A DNA stretch of 64,000 nt, taken from Flavobacterium sp. SLB02 (lineage in GTDB: Bacteria; Bacteroidota; Bacteroidia; Flavobacteriales; Flavobacteriaceae). Location of the stretch: NCBI RefSeq assembly GCF_009664855.1, contig NZ_CP045928.1, positions 2,987,835 through 3,051,834 of the forward strand, given 5' to 3'. Each line of letters opens with the position of its first letter. Position 1 is the stretch's first letter. The position numbers and the translations under genes were made by a program. The notes beneath the pieces are model-generated. The model was given only the letters and a program-made list of their open reading frames with translations. It was not told the origin of the DNA and did not search any database. Of this stretch, positions 1 through 9,735 are shown one piece after another.

Positions 1-372
1 TCCACCTGTTAGAGCTGTGTACCAAACAATATTTGCTTCATTAAACTGAACACTTGCAAAAGTTGGCGCATCTGCCAAACAGAAGTTTTGAGTTCCCGCT
101 GTTACCAGAGTTGGTGTAGCAGGATCTGTTACACTAATGGTTACTGATAATCTTACTGAACTCTCGCAAGTTGTAGCAGCATCTTTTATGGCTGCAAAGT
201 AAGTTCCGCTTGTCAGCGCTGTAGTAGATGGAATCGCTGTTCCACCTGTTAGAGCCGTATACCAAACGATATTGGTTTCATTAAACTGAACACTTGCAAA
301 AGTTGGCGCATCTGCCAAACAGAAGTTTTGAGTTCCCGCTGTTACCAGAGTTGGTGTAGCAGGATCTGTTAC
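1..372. repeat. Near-identical 240-bp tandem repeats inside the adhesin gene
   Basis: Bases 1-132 match 241-372 with only a handful of substitutions in the first 60 bases and complete identity over 61-132 versus 301-372. The unit is 240 bp, i.e. 80 codons or one Ig-like module, so the repeat keeps the reading frame. Older modules further into the gene share only protein-level similarity, so this pair looks like a recent duplication. The array probably continues past the left window edge. Confidence 0.9.
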
Positions 373-3300
373 ATTTACTGTTATTGCAGAGCGAACTGAA
401 CTCTCACAACCTAATAAATCTTTTATAGCTCCGTGATAAATTGTTCCATTTACCAAAGCTGTTGTTGGATCTAATGCAGTTCCTCCCGAAGCAGCAAGAT
501 ACCATACTACATTGGCCTCATTTGCCTGAAGATTAGCAACAGTTGGTGCATTGCTCAAACAAAAATTCTGAGGATTACTATTAGAAGTTGGAGTCGCTGG
601 ATCATTAACTATTACAGTAGCTGCTTTAAGTTCTCCGTTTTTATTTTGACATGTATTGTCGCTTGTAACAGCTACATAATAAGTAAGAGGGCTCATCGCA
701 GTTGTTAAACCTGATATAGTTAAAACTCCTGTAGTGCTAACCGCATAAGTAACACCACTCACAGTTCCATTTAAAATAGGCTGTGTTTTATTAGCATCTA
801 AATACCAAAAGAAAACCGGACTGGCTAATGCTGTCGTTGGTGTTAAGACTGCAGGCGTACCCAAACAAACAGAAGCGTTATTTACATCAATATCCGATTC
901 AAGAGAACTTGGTAAGATTGTAAATGTCACTTGTTTTCTGTCTGCAGGCGCAGTTGCACAATATTCATCTGCACTAACTCCTACATAATAAGTATAAGTT
1001 CCCGGAGCTAATCCATTTATTATCAATTTAGGAGTCGTTTCACCAGCTATTAACTGACTTGTTGTTCCGTTGAAACTATACCAGTAATATATTGGATTAG
1101 TAAGAGTTGGTACTCCATTTAAAACTGCATCTAAAGTTACTGTTCCTGTTTCAGAACAAATTATAGTACCAGGTCCTCCGTTTATTGTTACGTTTGCTAT
1201 AGCAGTCGCAGGAGTAGTTGCTCTAACAACAACTGTTACCTCACCTCTTTCTAAAGCTGCACAACCGTAACGAATTGGCTGAATATAATATTTATAAGTA
1301 CCCGCTGCCAAAGTAGCAGGAAGTGTGTACGTTTGACCAGTGGTTAAAGGAGTTCCTCCAATAGGAGTATCATACCAGGCGTAATCCGCACAAGATTTTG
1401 GCGGAACCGTGAGCATAATTGCTGCTCCCGGACAAACTGTAATTTTATTATCCGGATCGCCTCCAATGACTTGAGTATTGGTTACACGATCAATAGTATG
1501 CACTCTAAGCTGATCTAAAACATTTGCTGCCCCGCCTAAAGTAATCACTACTCGATCATAAGGTTGTGTTTGAGGCGCAACAATTGTCATCGCCATAGTA
1601 TCTCCTGCAAGCAATTTTAAGGTCAACAAACTTCCATTATCACCTTGTATTGGGGGACCAACAGCAATATTTCCTGAATAAAGCTGAATATTAAGTCCTG
1701 AAAGTACACCAAGACTTAAAAGAGTTCCGGGTTTAGAAATTGTAATTCGTAAACTATCTCCCACCATAGATGGTGTTCTAAAAGTTGCTGCTAACTCAGC
1801 ATTGGCAAGTACTCCTACTCCATTAAACATTGTAGCATAAGTAGCAACATCTCCATCGGCTACATTCCAAGGGTTAGAAACTCCTACAGTAGCAGTTAAC
1901 ACCCCAAGTCCTGCCAATTCTTTTGCACCAGAGAAAATATCTTCGATATCGCCTTGACCACAAGCAATTTGTGTTACTTGTTTTTTATAGTAAGCATCAT
2001 AAACATTAATGTTTTGTGCTACACTTAAAACAGATCCTAGCTGAACCCTGATACCATCATAATCCTGAACTCCTGAAGTATTAGAAGGAACAAATGTATA
2101 TTCGAATGAATTTTGACCTGGCAATAAAGTTAATAATGATCCTGACACAGATTGTAAAGTTCCAATATCAACAGGATTGTTAGATCCATCACGTTTTGTT
2201 CCTATAACCGAAATACTTCCTCCTACCGCAAGTAAACTGTTTTGTAAACCTAGTTTAACTGTTACCGGAGTTCCTTTAGCTATAGTGGTTGGCCATTGCA
2301 GATTTTGCCATGTAGTTCCAATACCTAAAAGTCCTAAACCTGTAGTTATTGTTGAATAAGTACTTGGATCAATATCTACTGCCAAAGGTCCGTTTGTTAC
2401 AGCTCCGGTAATAATTGATCCTGATAATTCACTATTAGCATATACTCTTTCTAATAATGTATCGCAAGTAGCGGGATCAATAACACTAATGGTTACTGTC
2501 TGGCTGGTAGTACAAGTTCCATTTGCATTAGTAGCGACTACTGTATAAGTAAAAATACCAACAGTATTAAGTGGCCCAACAGTATTTGAAGGCAATAAAT
2601 TCCCTTGTTGATCATACCATGCAATTGTTCCGTTTGATGTTGCATTCAATGTAACTGAAGAATCTTTTATAACAGCTATTGAACTGGTTACACCTGTTAG
2701 TGTTGGTAACTGATTTATTGTTACCACTACCGGTAACTTCACAGATGGACAATCAATACCTGCTGTTTGAGCCTGAATAAAATAAGTCCCATCAGCAACA
2801 ATATTTGCAGCCGCGTCATCTGTAATTGGATTATTTGAAGCATCAAAGAAAGTATAAATAGTATTTCCTGATGTATCAAAATTTGTAATAGCATCTCTTA
2901 AATTTACTTTAGCACAACCAGCAAATGGGGTTGCAACTGTTAAAGCTGAACCAGCAGGATAATTTACTACTACTTCTTTTAAAGTTCCGTTTACATTCTC
3001 GCAAGTTCCTCCGTTAAGAACAGATACATAATAAGTATAAGGTGAATTAGCGGCAGTAAGACCACTTATTGTAAGTGCTCCCGTTGTAGGATCTTTTACA
3101 TAAGTTACTCCCGCTGAAGTACCCGTAGTAATTTCTTGTGTTTTATTTTGATCCGTGTAATATTTAAATGTTGCTCCCACTAAAGCAGATGTTGGAGCTA
3201 ATACAATTCCTCCCCCACAAGAAGCAGTTAAAGGACTTGCAATTGTAATATCTGCAGCTGTTGGTATAGATAATACATTAACCGTAACAGGCTGACGAAC

Positions 3301-6300
3301 ACTATTAATACAAGTTCCGCCTCGAGTTGCTTCTAAATAATAAATGGTAGTAGCAGTTAATGGAAGTGTTGGGCTGACAGCCACAATATTTCCTCCTGTT
3401 GGAGCATCGTACCATGTAAATGTTTGAGTTCCTGTAGACGAAGCAGCTAATGTTGCTGTTTGTCCAGCACAAATTGGCGCTGCTGCTCCGGTTATTGTAG
3501 CATTTGGAAATCTATAAGAAGCGCCATAAATGTTTACAGTAGTTAATAAACCAACTAATGCCCCTAATCTAATATCTACTCTATCGAATGCAGCAGTTGT
3601 TGGGTAACTCACTTTAAACTTGTTTCCTGACAATATTTGTAAATTTAATAAACTATTGTTTACTGCAAGTCTGCCTGGATTTTCCACTCCTCCTAAAGAA
3701 GTTCCTATACTTACAGATCCCAGCAATGCAATATCAGCAAGACCGCCTGGTAATTCTAATTCAACATCAATAATATCTCCCGCCTGACCAGGTGTTAGAA
3801 AATTTAATTGTTGTTCTATATATGAATTAAGTACTCCCGCAGTTATAGTCAAAGAAGAAAATGTATTTGGATTTCCGTCAACAGCATTAGGCCCGTTAAC
3901 GCCATTACATAAAACACATAATAAACCAGGGTCAACCGTTATTGCTTGTGTGCTTGGCTGTAAACAAGTACTAACCGTATTGGTTACCATCACATTAATC
4001 ACAGCTCTTGAAGTACTTTTACAATCCGATATATTTACAGCTTCAACATAAAACGTTTGATTTGCTGTCAAGATCGGAGTATTATATGTACTACTACCAG
4101 TACCTTGTAAGAGAGTTCCTCCTGTTGGAGCATCATACCAAAAATATGAAACCCCGGGGCTACTTACAACAGACAGCTGTACATTCTGGCCTGACTGAAT
4201 AATAACATTCGAATTTACAGGAACAGGTGCCGAAGGTCTTGGATTTACATTAACATTGACAGGTGTACGAGTTGTACTTACACAACTTCCAATTACAGCT
4301 TCAACATGATAAGTAGTAGGAGCAGTTAAATTTGGTGTGGTGTAAGAAGTACCTGTAAATACAAGATTCCCCCCAGTAGCGGCATCATACCATCTATAAG
4401 TAGTACCTGCAACAGGTGATTGAATCGTTATTGTTGTTGACTCTTCACTACATAAATTTAAAGGAGAAGCCACAACTGTTGCTGGAGCTACAGGATTACT
4501 TACTGTAACAGCAACAGCGTTTCTTTCACTATTTACACAAGTACCACGAGTAACTTCTACATAATAAGTAGCATCAGCAGTCAAAGCTGGAGTTGTATAA
4601 GATGGCACACTGCTCAATAAATTTCCGCCTGTTAAAGCATCATACCATTTGATTGTTTCGTCCAAAGCTAAATTAGCTGTCAAAGTTGTAGTTTGTCCAC
4701 CACAAATTGCAGTATTCCCTGTTATTGCAGGTGTTTTATATCTATACGTTGCCTGATAAATATCTAAACTAGTCAAAACTGTTACTACAGCCCCAAATCT
4801 AATTTCTACACGATCAAAATTTGCACCGGCAACAATACTTGCTTTAAATCTGTTTCCGGATAATAATTGCAAAGTAACCAATGGATTATTTATAAATTTT
4901 CTGTCTCCATTATAGGTCGCTCCATTATAGGTCGCTAAACTCACGCCTCCTAATAACGAAACGTCGGCAATACCTCCAGGTAATGCCAATTCTACATCTA
5001 CTATGTCCCCAGTTTTTCCAGGGTTATTAAATTGAAGCGTCTGCTGAATCCATCCGTTGAGCAAACCTGCCGGAAGAGTTAATCGGGCTGATGTAGCACT
5101 ATTTCCATCTACAGAATTGTTTGGCGTGGTAGAAAAACACAACAAACAAATTCCGTCTTGAGTAGTCTGCTGGCTGTTGGCTTCTAAACAACCACCTAAT
5201 GCAGCAGGTATAACTGTTACAGGAACAGCAACTCTTGTTGTACTTACGCATTCTCCCGTAAGATTAACCGATTCAACATAATACGTTTTACTTGCTGTTA
5301 AAATTGGAGTTGTAAAAGTAGTAGAATTAGCTAGTAATTTTGTTCCCCCTGTTGGAGTATCATACCAATCTAAACCAACACCTGGCTCAGTTGTCGAAGC
5401 ACTTAAAGTTGCATTTTGTCCAGAAAGTATCGATACACTTTGTGTTAAAATCGTTGCAGGAGAGGGAACCGGAGTTGAAGTAACATTTACCTGAGTACGA
5501 GTCGATTTACATGTTCCAATTGACGCTTCTACATAGAAAGTAGAAATACCTGTAGGAACAGTTGGCGTATATGAACTTCCAGTACTTAGAAGTGTCCCTC
5601 CTGTCTGAGCATCATACCAGGAATAAGTTGTTCCCAATACCGGATTTATAACCGATAAATTAGTTGCCTGGGTTGCTCCAGAAGAACAAATAGTTGTGCC
5701 GGTAGCACTAATAACAGGTGCTAAAGGCTGAACGACATTAATAGTTACAGGTAATCGCTGATCACTTTCGCAAACACCGTTTCTTGAGGTACTTACATAA
5801 TAAGTTGTGCTAGCCGTTAATGCTGGCGTAGTATAAGTTCCTACACTCGAAAGTGGTGCAATCGCTGTTGGCGTATCATACCAAGCAACTGTAGTACCAG
5901 CTGCAGCTGTGGCAGAGAGCGCTACTGATTGTCCAAAACATACTGATTGTGTTTCTCCGTTAGCAATAGTTGGGCTTGCAAATTGCAAGCGTACATCATA
6001 AATTCTTAAATTTGTCAACAAGCTAAGAAATCCTCCAACTTGTATTTTAATTTGATCTGCATCAGCCGTAAGTGTGTATTTAAAAGAACCTCTTGTGTCG
6101 CCGGCCAATAACGCCACATTCAACAGTGGATTATTTAATGCAATCACAGGCCCCTCAGTTACTGCAACTGAGTTTTTTGACTGAATACTAATGTTAGACA
6201 ATAAGTTAACATTTAAAGTAGAATTGGAACCGTAATAAACAACTATTTGATCCCCGGCTTTTGCCATCTGACCAAGAACAAATGTTTCTTGTGCTATACA

Positions 6301-6549
6301 ATTACCCACACCAACCGTATTGGTTAATGAGGAAAAAGTATCCAAACTTGCGTCAATAGCATTATCCGGATTAGTAACACTTGTTCCAATACACAATAAA
6401 CCACCTCCGGCAGTATTTGTTTGTGAGGTTGGCCGACAAAATGTTTGAGCAAAGTTTTTATTACTCATAAGCAATAAAAACAATAAAAGCCATACGGCCA
6501 ATAATCTCCTCTGAACGATGAGATCATAAAAAGTAAAAGTTTTTTTCAT
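1..6549 (-). CDS. Giant secreted Ig-like repeat protein, probable T9SS-exported adhesin (3'-truncated by window edge)
   Basis: The reading frame is open from an ATG at 6549 to the window edge (2183 residues) and has no stop. It begins with an export signal: a basic start, a long hydrophobic run and NFAQ. Then come many CHU_C/Ig_7-type Ig-like repeats, recognisable by the signature WYDaptGGt.L...T..L..TTYYVea...C.S.R..V.V.V. Interleaved are five related blocks of about 150 residues, each with a 'xxDGnpxTfssl' motif and a 'lLsG..fk....a.fDrv.IrlG..v..L..l.iY' core (around 6440-5990, 5200-4735, 3975-3530, 2460-2020 and 1960-1500). Similar flavobacterial proteins end in a type IX sorting or gliding-motility-associated C-terminal domain; here that end lies off the window, so surface adhesion is inferred. 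Confidence 0.88.
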   Translation of the reverse strand, partial: MKKTFTFYDLIVQRRLLAVWLLLFLLLMSNKNFAQTFCRPTSQTNTAGGGLLCIGTSVTNPDNAIDASLDTFSSLTNTVGVGNCIAQETFVLGQMAKAGDQIVVYYGSNSTLNVNLLSNISIQSKNSVAVTEGPVIALNNPLLNVALLAGDTRGSFKYTLTADADQIKIQVGGFLSLLTNLRIYDVRLQFASPTIANGETQSVCFGQSVALSATAAAGTTVAWYDTPTAIAPLSSVGTYTTPALTASTTYYVSTSRNGVCESDQRLPVTINVVQPLAPVISATGTTICSSGATQATNLSVINPVLGTTYSWYDAQTGGTLLSTGSSYTPTVPTGISTFYVEASIGTCKSTRTQVNVTSTPVPSPATILTQSVSILSGQNATLSASTTEPGVGLDWYDTPTGGTKLLANSTTFTTPILTASKTYYVESVNLTGECVSTTRVAVPVTVIPAALGGCLEANSQQTTQDGICLLCFSTTPNNSVDGNSATSARLTLPAGLLNGWIQQTLQFNNPGKTGDIVDVELALPGGIADVSLLGGVSLATYNGATYNGDRKFINNPLVTLQLLSGNRFKASIVAGANFDRVEIRFGAVVTVLTSLDIYQATYRYKTPAITGNTAICGGQTTTLTANLALDETIKWYDALTGGNLLSSVPSYTTPALTADATYYVEVTRGTCVNSERNAVAVTVSNPVAPATVVASPLNLCSEESTTITIQSPVAGTTYRWYDAATGGNLVFTGTSYTTPNLTAPTTYHVEAVIGSCVSTTRTPVNVNVNPRPSAPVPVNSNVIIQSGQNVQLSVVSSPGVSYFWYDAPTGGTLLQGTGSSTYNTPILTANQTFYVEAVNISDCKSTSRAVINVMVTNTVSTCLQPSTQAITVDPGLLCVLCNGVNGPNAVDGNPNTFSSLTITAGVLNSYIEQQLNFLTPGQAGDIIDVELELPGGLADIALLGSVSIGTSLGGVENPGRLAVNNSLLNLQILSGNKFKVSYPTTAAFDRVDIRLGALVGLLTTVNIYGASYRFPNATITGAAAPICAGQTATLAASSTGTQTFTWYDAPTGGNIVAVSPTLPLTATTIYYLEATRGGTCINSVRQPVTVNVLSIPTAADITIASPLTASCGGGIVLAPTSALVGATFKYYTDQNKTQEITTGTSAGVTYVKDPTTGALTISGLTAANSPYTYYVSVLNGGTCENVNGTLKEVVVNYPAGSALTVATPFAGCAKVNLRDAITNFDTSGNTIYTFFDASNNPITDDAAANIVADGTYFIQAQTAGIDCPSVKLPVVVTINQLPTLTGVTSSIAVIKDSSVTLNATSNGTIAWYDQQGNLLPSNTVGPLNTVGIFTYTVVATNANGTCTTSQTVTISVIDPATCDTLLERVYANSELSGSIITGAVTNGPLAVDIDPSTYSTITTGLGLLGIGTTWQNLQWPTTIAKGTPVTVKLGLQNSLLAVGGSISVIGTKRDGSNNPVDIGTLQSVSGSLLTLLPGQNSFEYTFVPSNTSGVQDYDGIRVQLGSVLSVAQNINVYDAYYKKQVTQIACGQGDIEDIFSGAKELAGLGVLTATVGVSNPWNVADGDVATYATMFNGVGVLANAELAATFRTPSMVGDSLRITISKPGTLLSLGVLSGLNIQLYSGNIAVGPPIQGDNGSLLTLKLLAGDTMAMTIVAPQTQPYDRVVITLGGAANVLDQLRVHTIDRVTNTQVIGGDPDNKITVCPGAAIMLTVPPKSCADYAWYDTPIGGTPLTTGQTYTLPATLAAGTYKYYIQPIRYGCAALERGEVTVVVRATTPATAIANVTINGGPGTIICSETGTVTLDAVLNGVPTLTNPIYYWYSFNGTTSQLIAGETTPKLIINGLAPGTYTYYVGVSADEYCATAPADRKQVTFTILPSSLESDIDVNNASVCLGTPAVLTPTTALASPVFFWYLDANKTQPILNGTVSGVTYAVSTTGVLTISGLTTAMSPLTYYVAVTSDNTCQNKNGELKAATVIVNDPATPTSNSNPQNFCLSNAPTVANLQANEANVVWYLAASGGTALDPTTALVNGTIYHGAIKDLLGCESSVRSAITVNVTDPATPTLVTAGTQNFCLADAPTFASVQFNETNIVWYTALTGGTAIPSTTALTSGTYFAAIKDAATTCESSVRLSVTISVTDPATPTLVTAGTQNFCLADAPTFASVQFNEANIVWYTALTGG

Positions 6550-6678
6550 AATTTGGAAGATTAGAAAATGGACAATAAAATACCTCTTGCGATAAGCACG
6601 TATGCTTAGGCAATTTCAAAAAACGTTAAAAATCAACTAATTAAAATGAAATTTAAATTCGTAGTATACTAAGAATGT

Positions 6679-6745
6679 AAACTGCATTTTGGTAAAAAAA
6701 TCATGTCATATTGCGTATACCGAAGTATACCAAAGAGCAGTTTTT
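6679..6745. promoter_or_regulatory. Long imperfect hairpin in the adhesin upstream region
   Basis: An outer pair of arms, AAACTGCATTTTGGTA (6679) and TACCAAAGAGCAGTTTT (ending 6745), is complementary apart from two positions. Inside, GTATAC-cgaa-GTATAC (6715-6730) is a perfect six-base palindrome with a CGAA loop that overlaps the right arm, so two alternative pairings are possible. It lies 130-200 bp upstream of the adhesin start codon. It could be a leader-RNA structure, an operator or a terminator; the sequence alone does not decide. Confidence 0.45.
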
Positions 6746-7721
6746 ATTCCTGTAGAATAAAAAATGTCCAGAAAACTTTAGGGAATATTGATCTGAATCA
6801 ATCTTCCGGAAGGAGTGATTTGTTGCAGGATTAATTTTCATAAAAGAAAATTTAAGTTGAGTAGAACTGGGGGAATTCTTAATATATAGTATGATTCAAT
6901 ATCTATAGAAAGTTGATTAGGCAATCTGTAAATTTTGTTGATTTAGAATTAATTCTAAAAATTGAATCATTGTGTTTCTTAAGGAGCGCTTTCTGAATTT
7001 AAAAATATTTAAACACAAGAAAACACTTCACTAACAAAGTCGCCGATTGGGCTTTGAAAATAAAAACCGTGTGTAACTATAAAATTGTTGGAAAAAGTTT
7101 GCACACAATAGAAAATCGAATTTCAAAAAAAATCGAGTAATTCTAATACAGATAAAAAACAAAGTCAAAATAATAGGAATAATTAATGCAAACCTGATAA
7201 ATAGAGTAAATGTCAATTCCATAAGCAAATTAATTAAGTTATTATTTAAATCTTTAGTTTTCGATGAAAGTTGTTTTTTCTATTTAAAATAACAGTACAA
7301 AAATCATTTGACTTTTTATGTATTTCAAAAAGTGCAAAACTACTTTGTTTAACTTTTGTATTCTAAAATTAGAAAAAACAAAAATGTAAAACAAGCATAA
7401 AATTCTTATTTTTTTAAATTTTAAAAAGACGAGAATCATAAAAAACAATCAAAACATCAGAAAAACCTACAGCTTTAACATAAAAACGACTGTTATAAAT
7501 ATCACAAAAAAAGCTAATCATTTTTTGTTAAATATACAAAAAGTAAGTTTAAGATTACTTTTAAGAATTAGAAATCGATTTAAACGCAACATAAAAAGTT
7601 AATTTGAAAAGCAAAACCTACAATTTATTTCAGAAGAAAGAATTCTTTACACTATTCAAAAAAAACAAGTATAAATACGGGGTAAAAAAAACAAAAAAGT
7701 TTAAACGAAAGTTAAAATAAT

Positions 7722-7768
7722 AAAAAAAAGGCAAATAATTAAATATCAATCATTTACCTTTTTTTTAT
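7722..7768 (-). terminator. Rho-independent terminator-like hairpin after the DUF6495 gene
   Basis: The arms AAAAAGG(C/T)AAAT pair across a short A/T-rich loop, with a run of T on the minus strand. It lies about 20 bp past the stop codon of the minus-strand gene. Confidence 0.6.
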
Positions 7769-7787
7769 AATGTATAGCAACAAAAAA

Positions 7788-8261
7788 TTACGATTCGATA
7801 ATAGTATTAATTTGAGTAAATAACTGACCATCGCTTAAAAAAGCTCCTTGTTGAATCAATTCAAAAATAGAAGCATTCCTGTCTTCTGTAAATACTTTTT
7901 TACCTACCTTCATTTCTATGTTTTCTGTAAACATATTATCGCTTAACCACTGCAAACCATCTTTAGTAAGGAAATCAGTTTCAGGAACCAACGATTTTAA
8001 AACTATAGATTGTACATCTTTTTCAAAACACTTAAACAAGAAGATATGGCTTCTGGAGAAATGCTCTAAATACTCTGCTCTTGACAAGACGCCTTCCCAA
8101 ATTAAATCAGAGAAAACATCCAGTTCTTGCTCAGCCACATCCGGCTTATTTATTTTAATAGAATCCCACTCTGCTTTATCAATGGTTTGTGTAGCTAAAA
8201 AATTAGCGAATTCTGCGTGCAATTCATCAAATTGCTCTTTTGTTAGTCTTGCGTATTTCAT
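7788..8261 (-). CDS. DUF6495 family protein
   Basis: This is a 157-residue soluble, acidic protein with no signal peptide or membrane segment. It has the look of a flavobacterial family (DUF6495) that is commonly found beside rplI. Recognisable stretches are the N-terminal 'YARLTKEQFDELH' and the central 'SRSHIFLFKCFE'. No catalytic motif is visible and the function is unknown. It follows the ribosomal protein operon on the same strand, but a strong terminator lies between it and rplI, so it is probably transcribed mostly from its own promoter. The family name is from memory and should be treated as probable. Confidence 0.72.
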   Translation of the reverse strand: MKYARLTKEQFDELHAEFANFLATQTIDKAEWDSIKINKPDVAEQELDVFSDLIWEGVLSRAEYLEHFSRSHIFLFKCFEKDVQSIVLKSLVPETDFLTKDGLQWLSDNMFTENIEMKVGKKVFTEDRNASIFELIQQGAFLSDGQLFTQINTIIES

Positions 8262-8360
8262 TTTCTTTTTTAGGCTTTTTATGCCTTACGCTATAAGCTT
8301 TAAGCAAGATGCTTTACGCAAATAACTTTAAGTCTGATTAATTATTATTTCCTTTAAACA

Positions 8361-8390
8361 AAAAAATCCCGATTTGCATCGGGATTTTTG
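8361..8390 (-). terminator. Terminator of the rpsF-rpsR-rplI operon
   Basis: The perfect stem ATCCCGAT / ATCGGGAT with a TTGC loop is flanked by A on one side and T on the other. It lies 18 bp past the rplI stop on the minus strand. Confidence 0.88.
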
Positions 8391-8407
8391 TATAGTATAT
8401 AAAACTA

Positions 8408-8848
8408 TTACTTTTCAGCAACAATTTCGTATGGTAATTCAACGATTACATCTCTGTGTAAACGCACATTTGCAGTGTATTTACCAGTACGTTTAACAAT
8501 ACCGCTAGTGATGAATTTTCTATCGATTACTTGTCCACCTTTAGCTAAAGCTTCAGCGATATCAATATTCGTGATTGAACCGAATAATTTTTCACCACCT
8601 GCTTTTGCGAAAAGTTTAATTTCAATCGCTTTTAAAGTTTCAGCTAACGCTTTTGCATCAGCAACCACTTTAGCTTCTTTGTGAGCTCTTTGTTTTAGGT
8701 TTTCAGCCAATACTTTTTTAGCAGAAGGAGTTGCTAAAGAAGCAAAACCCTGAGGGATTAAAAAGTTACGCCCGTAACCAGCTTTTACAGTAACTACATC
8801 ATCTTTAAATCCTAGATTCTGTACGTCTTGTTTTAAAATAAGTTCCAT
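8408..8848 (-). CDS. rplI: 50S ribosomal protein L9
   Basis: This is a 146-residue, full-length bacterial L9 (usual length about 148). The N-terminal 23S rRNA-binding domain shows the family pattern 'LKQDVQNLGFKDDVVTVKAG' followed by 'YGRNFLIPQGFA'. A long charged connecting helix (about residues 40-75) joins it to the C-terminal domain with 'KLFGSIT..DI'. L9 sits at the base of the L1 stalk and helps reading-frame maintenance. It is the last gene of rpsF-rpsR-rplI; the spacer to rpsR is 66 bp and a strong terminator follows. Confidence 0.97.
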   Translation of the reverse strand: MELILKQDVQNLGFKDDVVTVKAGYGRNFLIPQGFASLATPSAKKVLAENLKQRAHKEAKVVADAKALAETLKAIEIKLFAKAGGEKLFGSITNIDIAEALAKGGQVIDRKFITSGIVKRTGKYTANVRLHRDVIVELPYEIVAEK

Positions 8849-8914
8849 GTTGTTGTCCTTTATTTGAGAAGTTAGGTTCCATCTTACCGGAAACCAACAA
8901 CTATTCTTTTAATA

Positions 8915-9211
8915 TTATTTTAATAAATCGGCCACGTATGGCATTAAAGCTAAGTGACGAGCTCTTTTTACAGCTACAGAAACTTTTCTTTGGTATTTTA
9001 ATGAAGTTCCAGTTAAACGACGAGGAAGAATTTTTCCTTGCTCATTAACGAATTTCAATAAGAAATCAGCATCTTTATAATCGATATATTTGATTCCTGA
9101 TTTTTTGAAACGACAGTACTTTTTAGTTTTGTTAGTTTCAATGTTTAAAGGCGTTAAATATCTGATATCTCCGTCTTTTTTTCCTTTTGCAGATTGCTCT
9201 ATTGTAGACAT
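8915..9211 (-). CDS. rpsR: 30S ribosomal protein S18
   Basis: This is a 98-residue basic protein with the S18 core: '[20 protein letters not shown]', then '[10 protein letters not shown]', '[19 protein letters not shown]'. S18 pairs with S6 on the small-subunit platform, and the two are adjacent here: the rpsF stop and rpsR start are 5 bp apart, implying translational coupling. The N-terminal extension before the core (about 25 residues) is typical of Bacteroidota S18 proteins. Confidence 0.97.
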
Positions 9212-9216
9212 AATAA

Positions 9217-9558
9217 TTAAGCTTTAGTAGATTTTAATTTGGCTCTTCTTCTTTCAGCCCATGAAATAGCATGTTTATCTAAACTTACAGTTAAGAAACG
9301 CATAACTCTTTCGTCACGTCTAAATTCAGTTTCAAAAGCAATTAGAACTTCTCCAGCTACTTTGAATTCGAATAGGTGGTAAAAACCACTTTTTTTGTTT
9401 TGGATTTCGTAAGCCATTTTTTTCAGACCCCAATCCTCTTTCGATACCATTTCAGCTCCTCTACTAGTAAGAAATTCTTCAAATTTCGTTACTGTTTCCT
9501 TCACCTGAACCTCAGATAAAACGGGATTTAAAATGAAAACAGTTTCATAATGATTCAT
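9217..9558 (-). CDS. rpsF: 30S ribosomal protein S6
   Basis: This 113-residue protein has the S6 ferredoxin-like fold signatures: '[16 protein letters not shown]' at the start, '[21 protein letters not shown]' in the middle and '[11 protein letters not shown]' near the end. S6 forms a heterodimer with S18 on the central domain of 16S rRNA. It is the first gene of the operon, and a well-formed flavobacterial promoter ends about 30 bp upstream of its ATG. The C-terminus is basic, as expected. Confidence 0.97.
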
Positions 9559-9589
9559 AAATACAATATTTATTTGTTAAAATTGGGTG

Positions 9590-9619
9590 CAAAAGTAACC
9601 ATTTAATTTATATATACAA
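9590..9619 (-). promoter_or_regulatory. Promoter of the rpsF operon
   Basis: Read on the minus strand there is a TTG (9619-9617), 19 bp, then TACTTTTG (9597-9590). This fits the Flavobacterium consensus TTG-N17-23-TAnnTTTG. The -7 box lies about 32 bp before the rpsF ATG, leaving a short leader. Confidence 0.8.
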
Positions 9620-9735
9620 CACTTTTTTACTTTTATTCGTTGTAATGTAAAAAATGCAGGCTGTTTTTAGTTTTTTTTACAAAAAAATAATACATTTACT
9701 ACTGCTATCCTGAATTTATTCTAAATTTTAATGTT

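Larger units (their letters stand above)
6550..7787. other. 1.2-kb AT-rich gene-free region upstream of the adhesin
   Basis: No convincing coding sequence is present. The only listed frame of any length (minus, 7031-7228, 65 codons) is a hydrophobic, Phe-rich peptide in AT-rich DNA without recognisable features. The region holds a long imperfect hairpin (6679-6745) and, at its right end, a terminator for the DUF6495 gene. The remainder (about 7230-7720) is low-complexity A/T-rich sequence where I see nothing. The promoter of the adhesin gene should lie here, but I found no clear TAnnTTTG box. Confidence 0.6.

Noticed and set aside
1..372. CRISPR-like array at the left edge
   Set aside because: The period is 240 bp and in frame with a protein domain; no short repeats with unique spacers and no cas genes.
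2177..4202. Short plus-strand frames inside the adhesin region
   Set aside because: They are antisense to a continuous minus-strand frame whose translation is clearly domain-structured.
7031..7228. 65-codon minus-strand frame in the gap upstream of the adhesin
   Set aside because: Phe/Leu/Ile-rich peptide in AT-rich DNA without promoter, conserved motif or neighbour context; AT-rich sequence produces such hydrophobic frames by chance.
7918..8325. 135-codon plus-strand frame opposite the DUF6495 gene
   Set aside because: Antisense shadow of a well-supported gene, with low-complexity Ser/Lys-rich translation.
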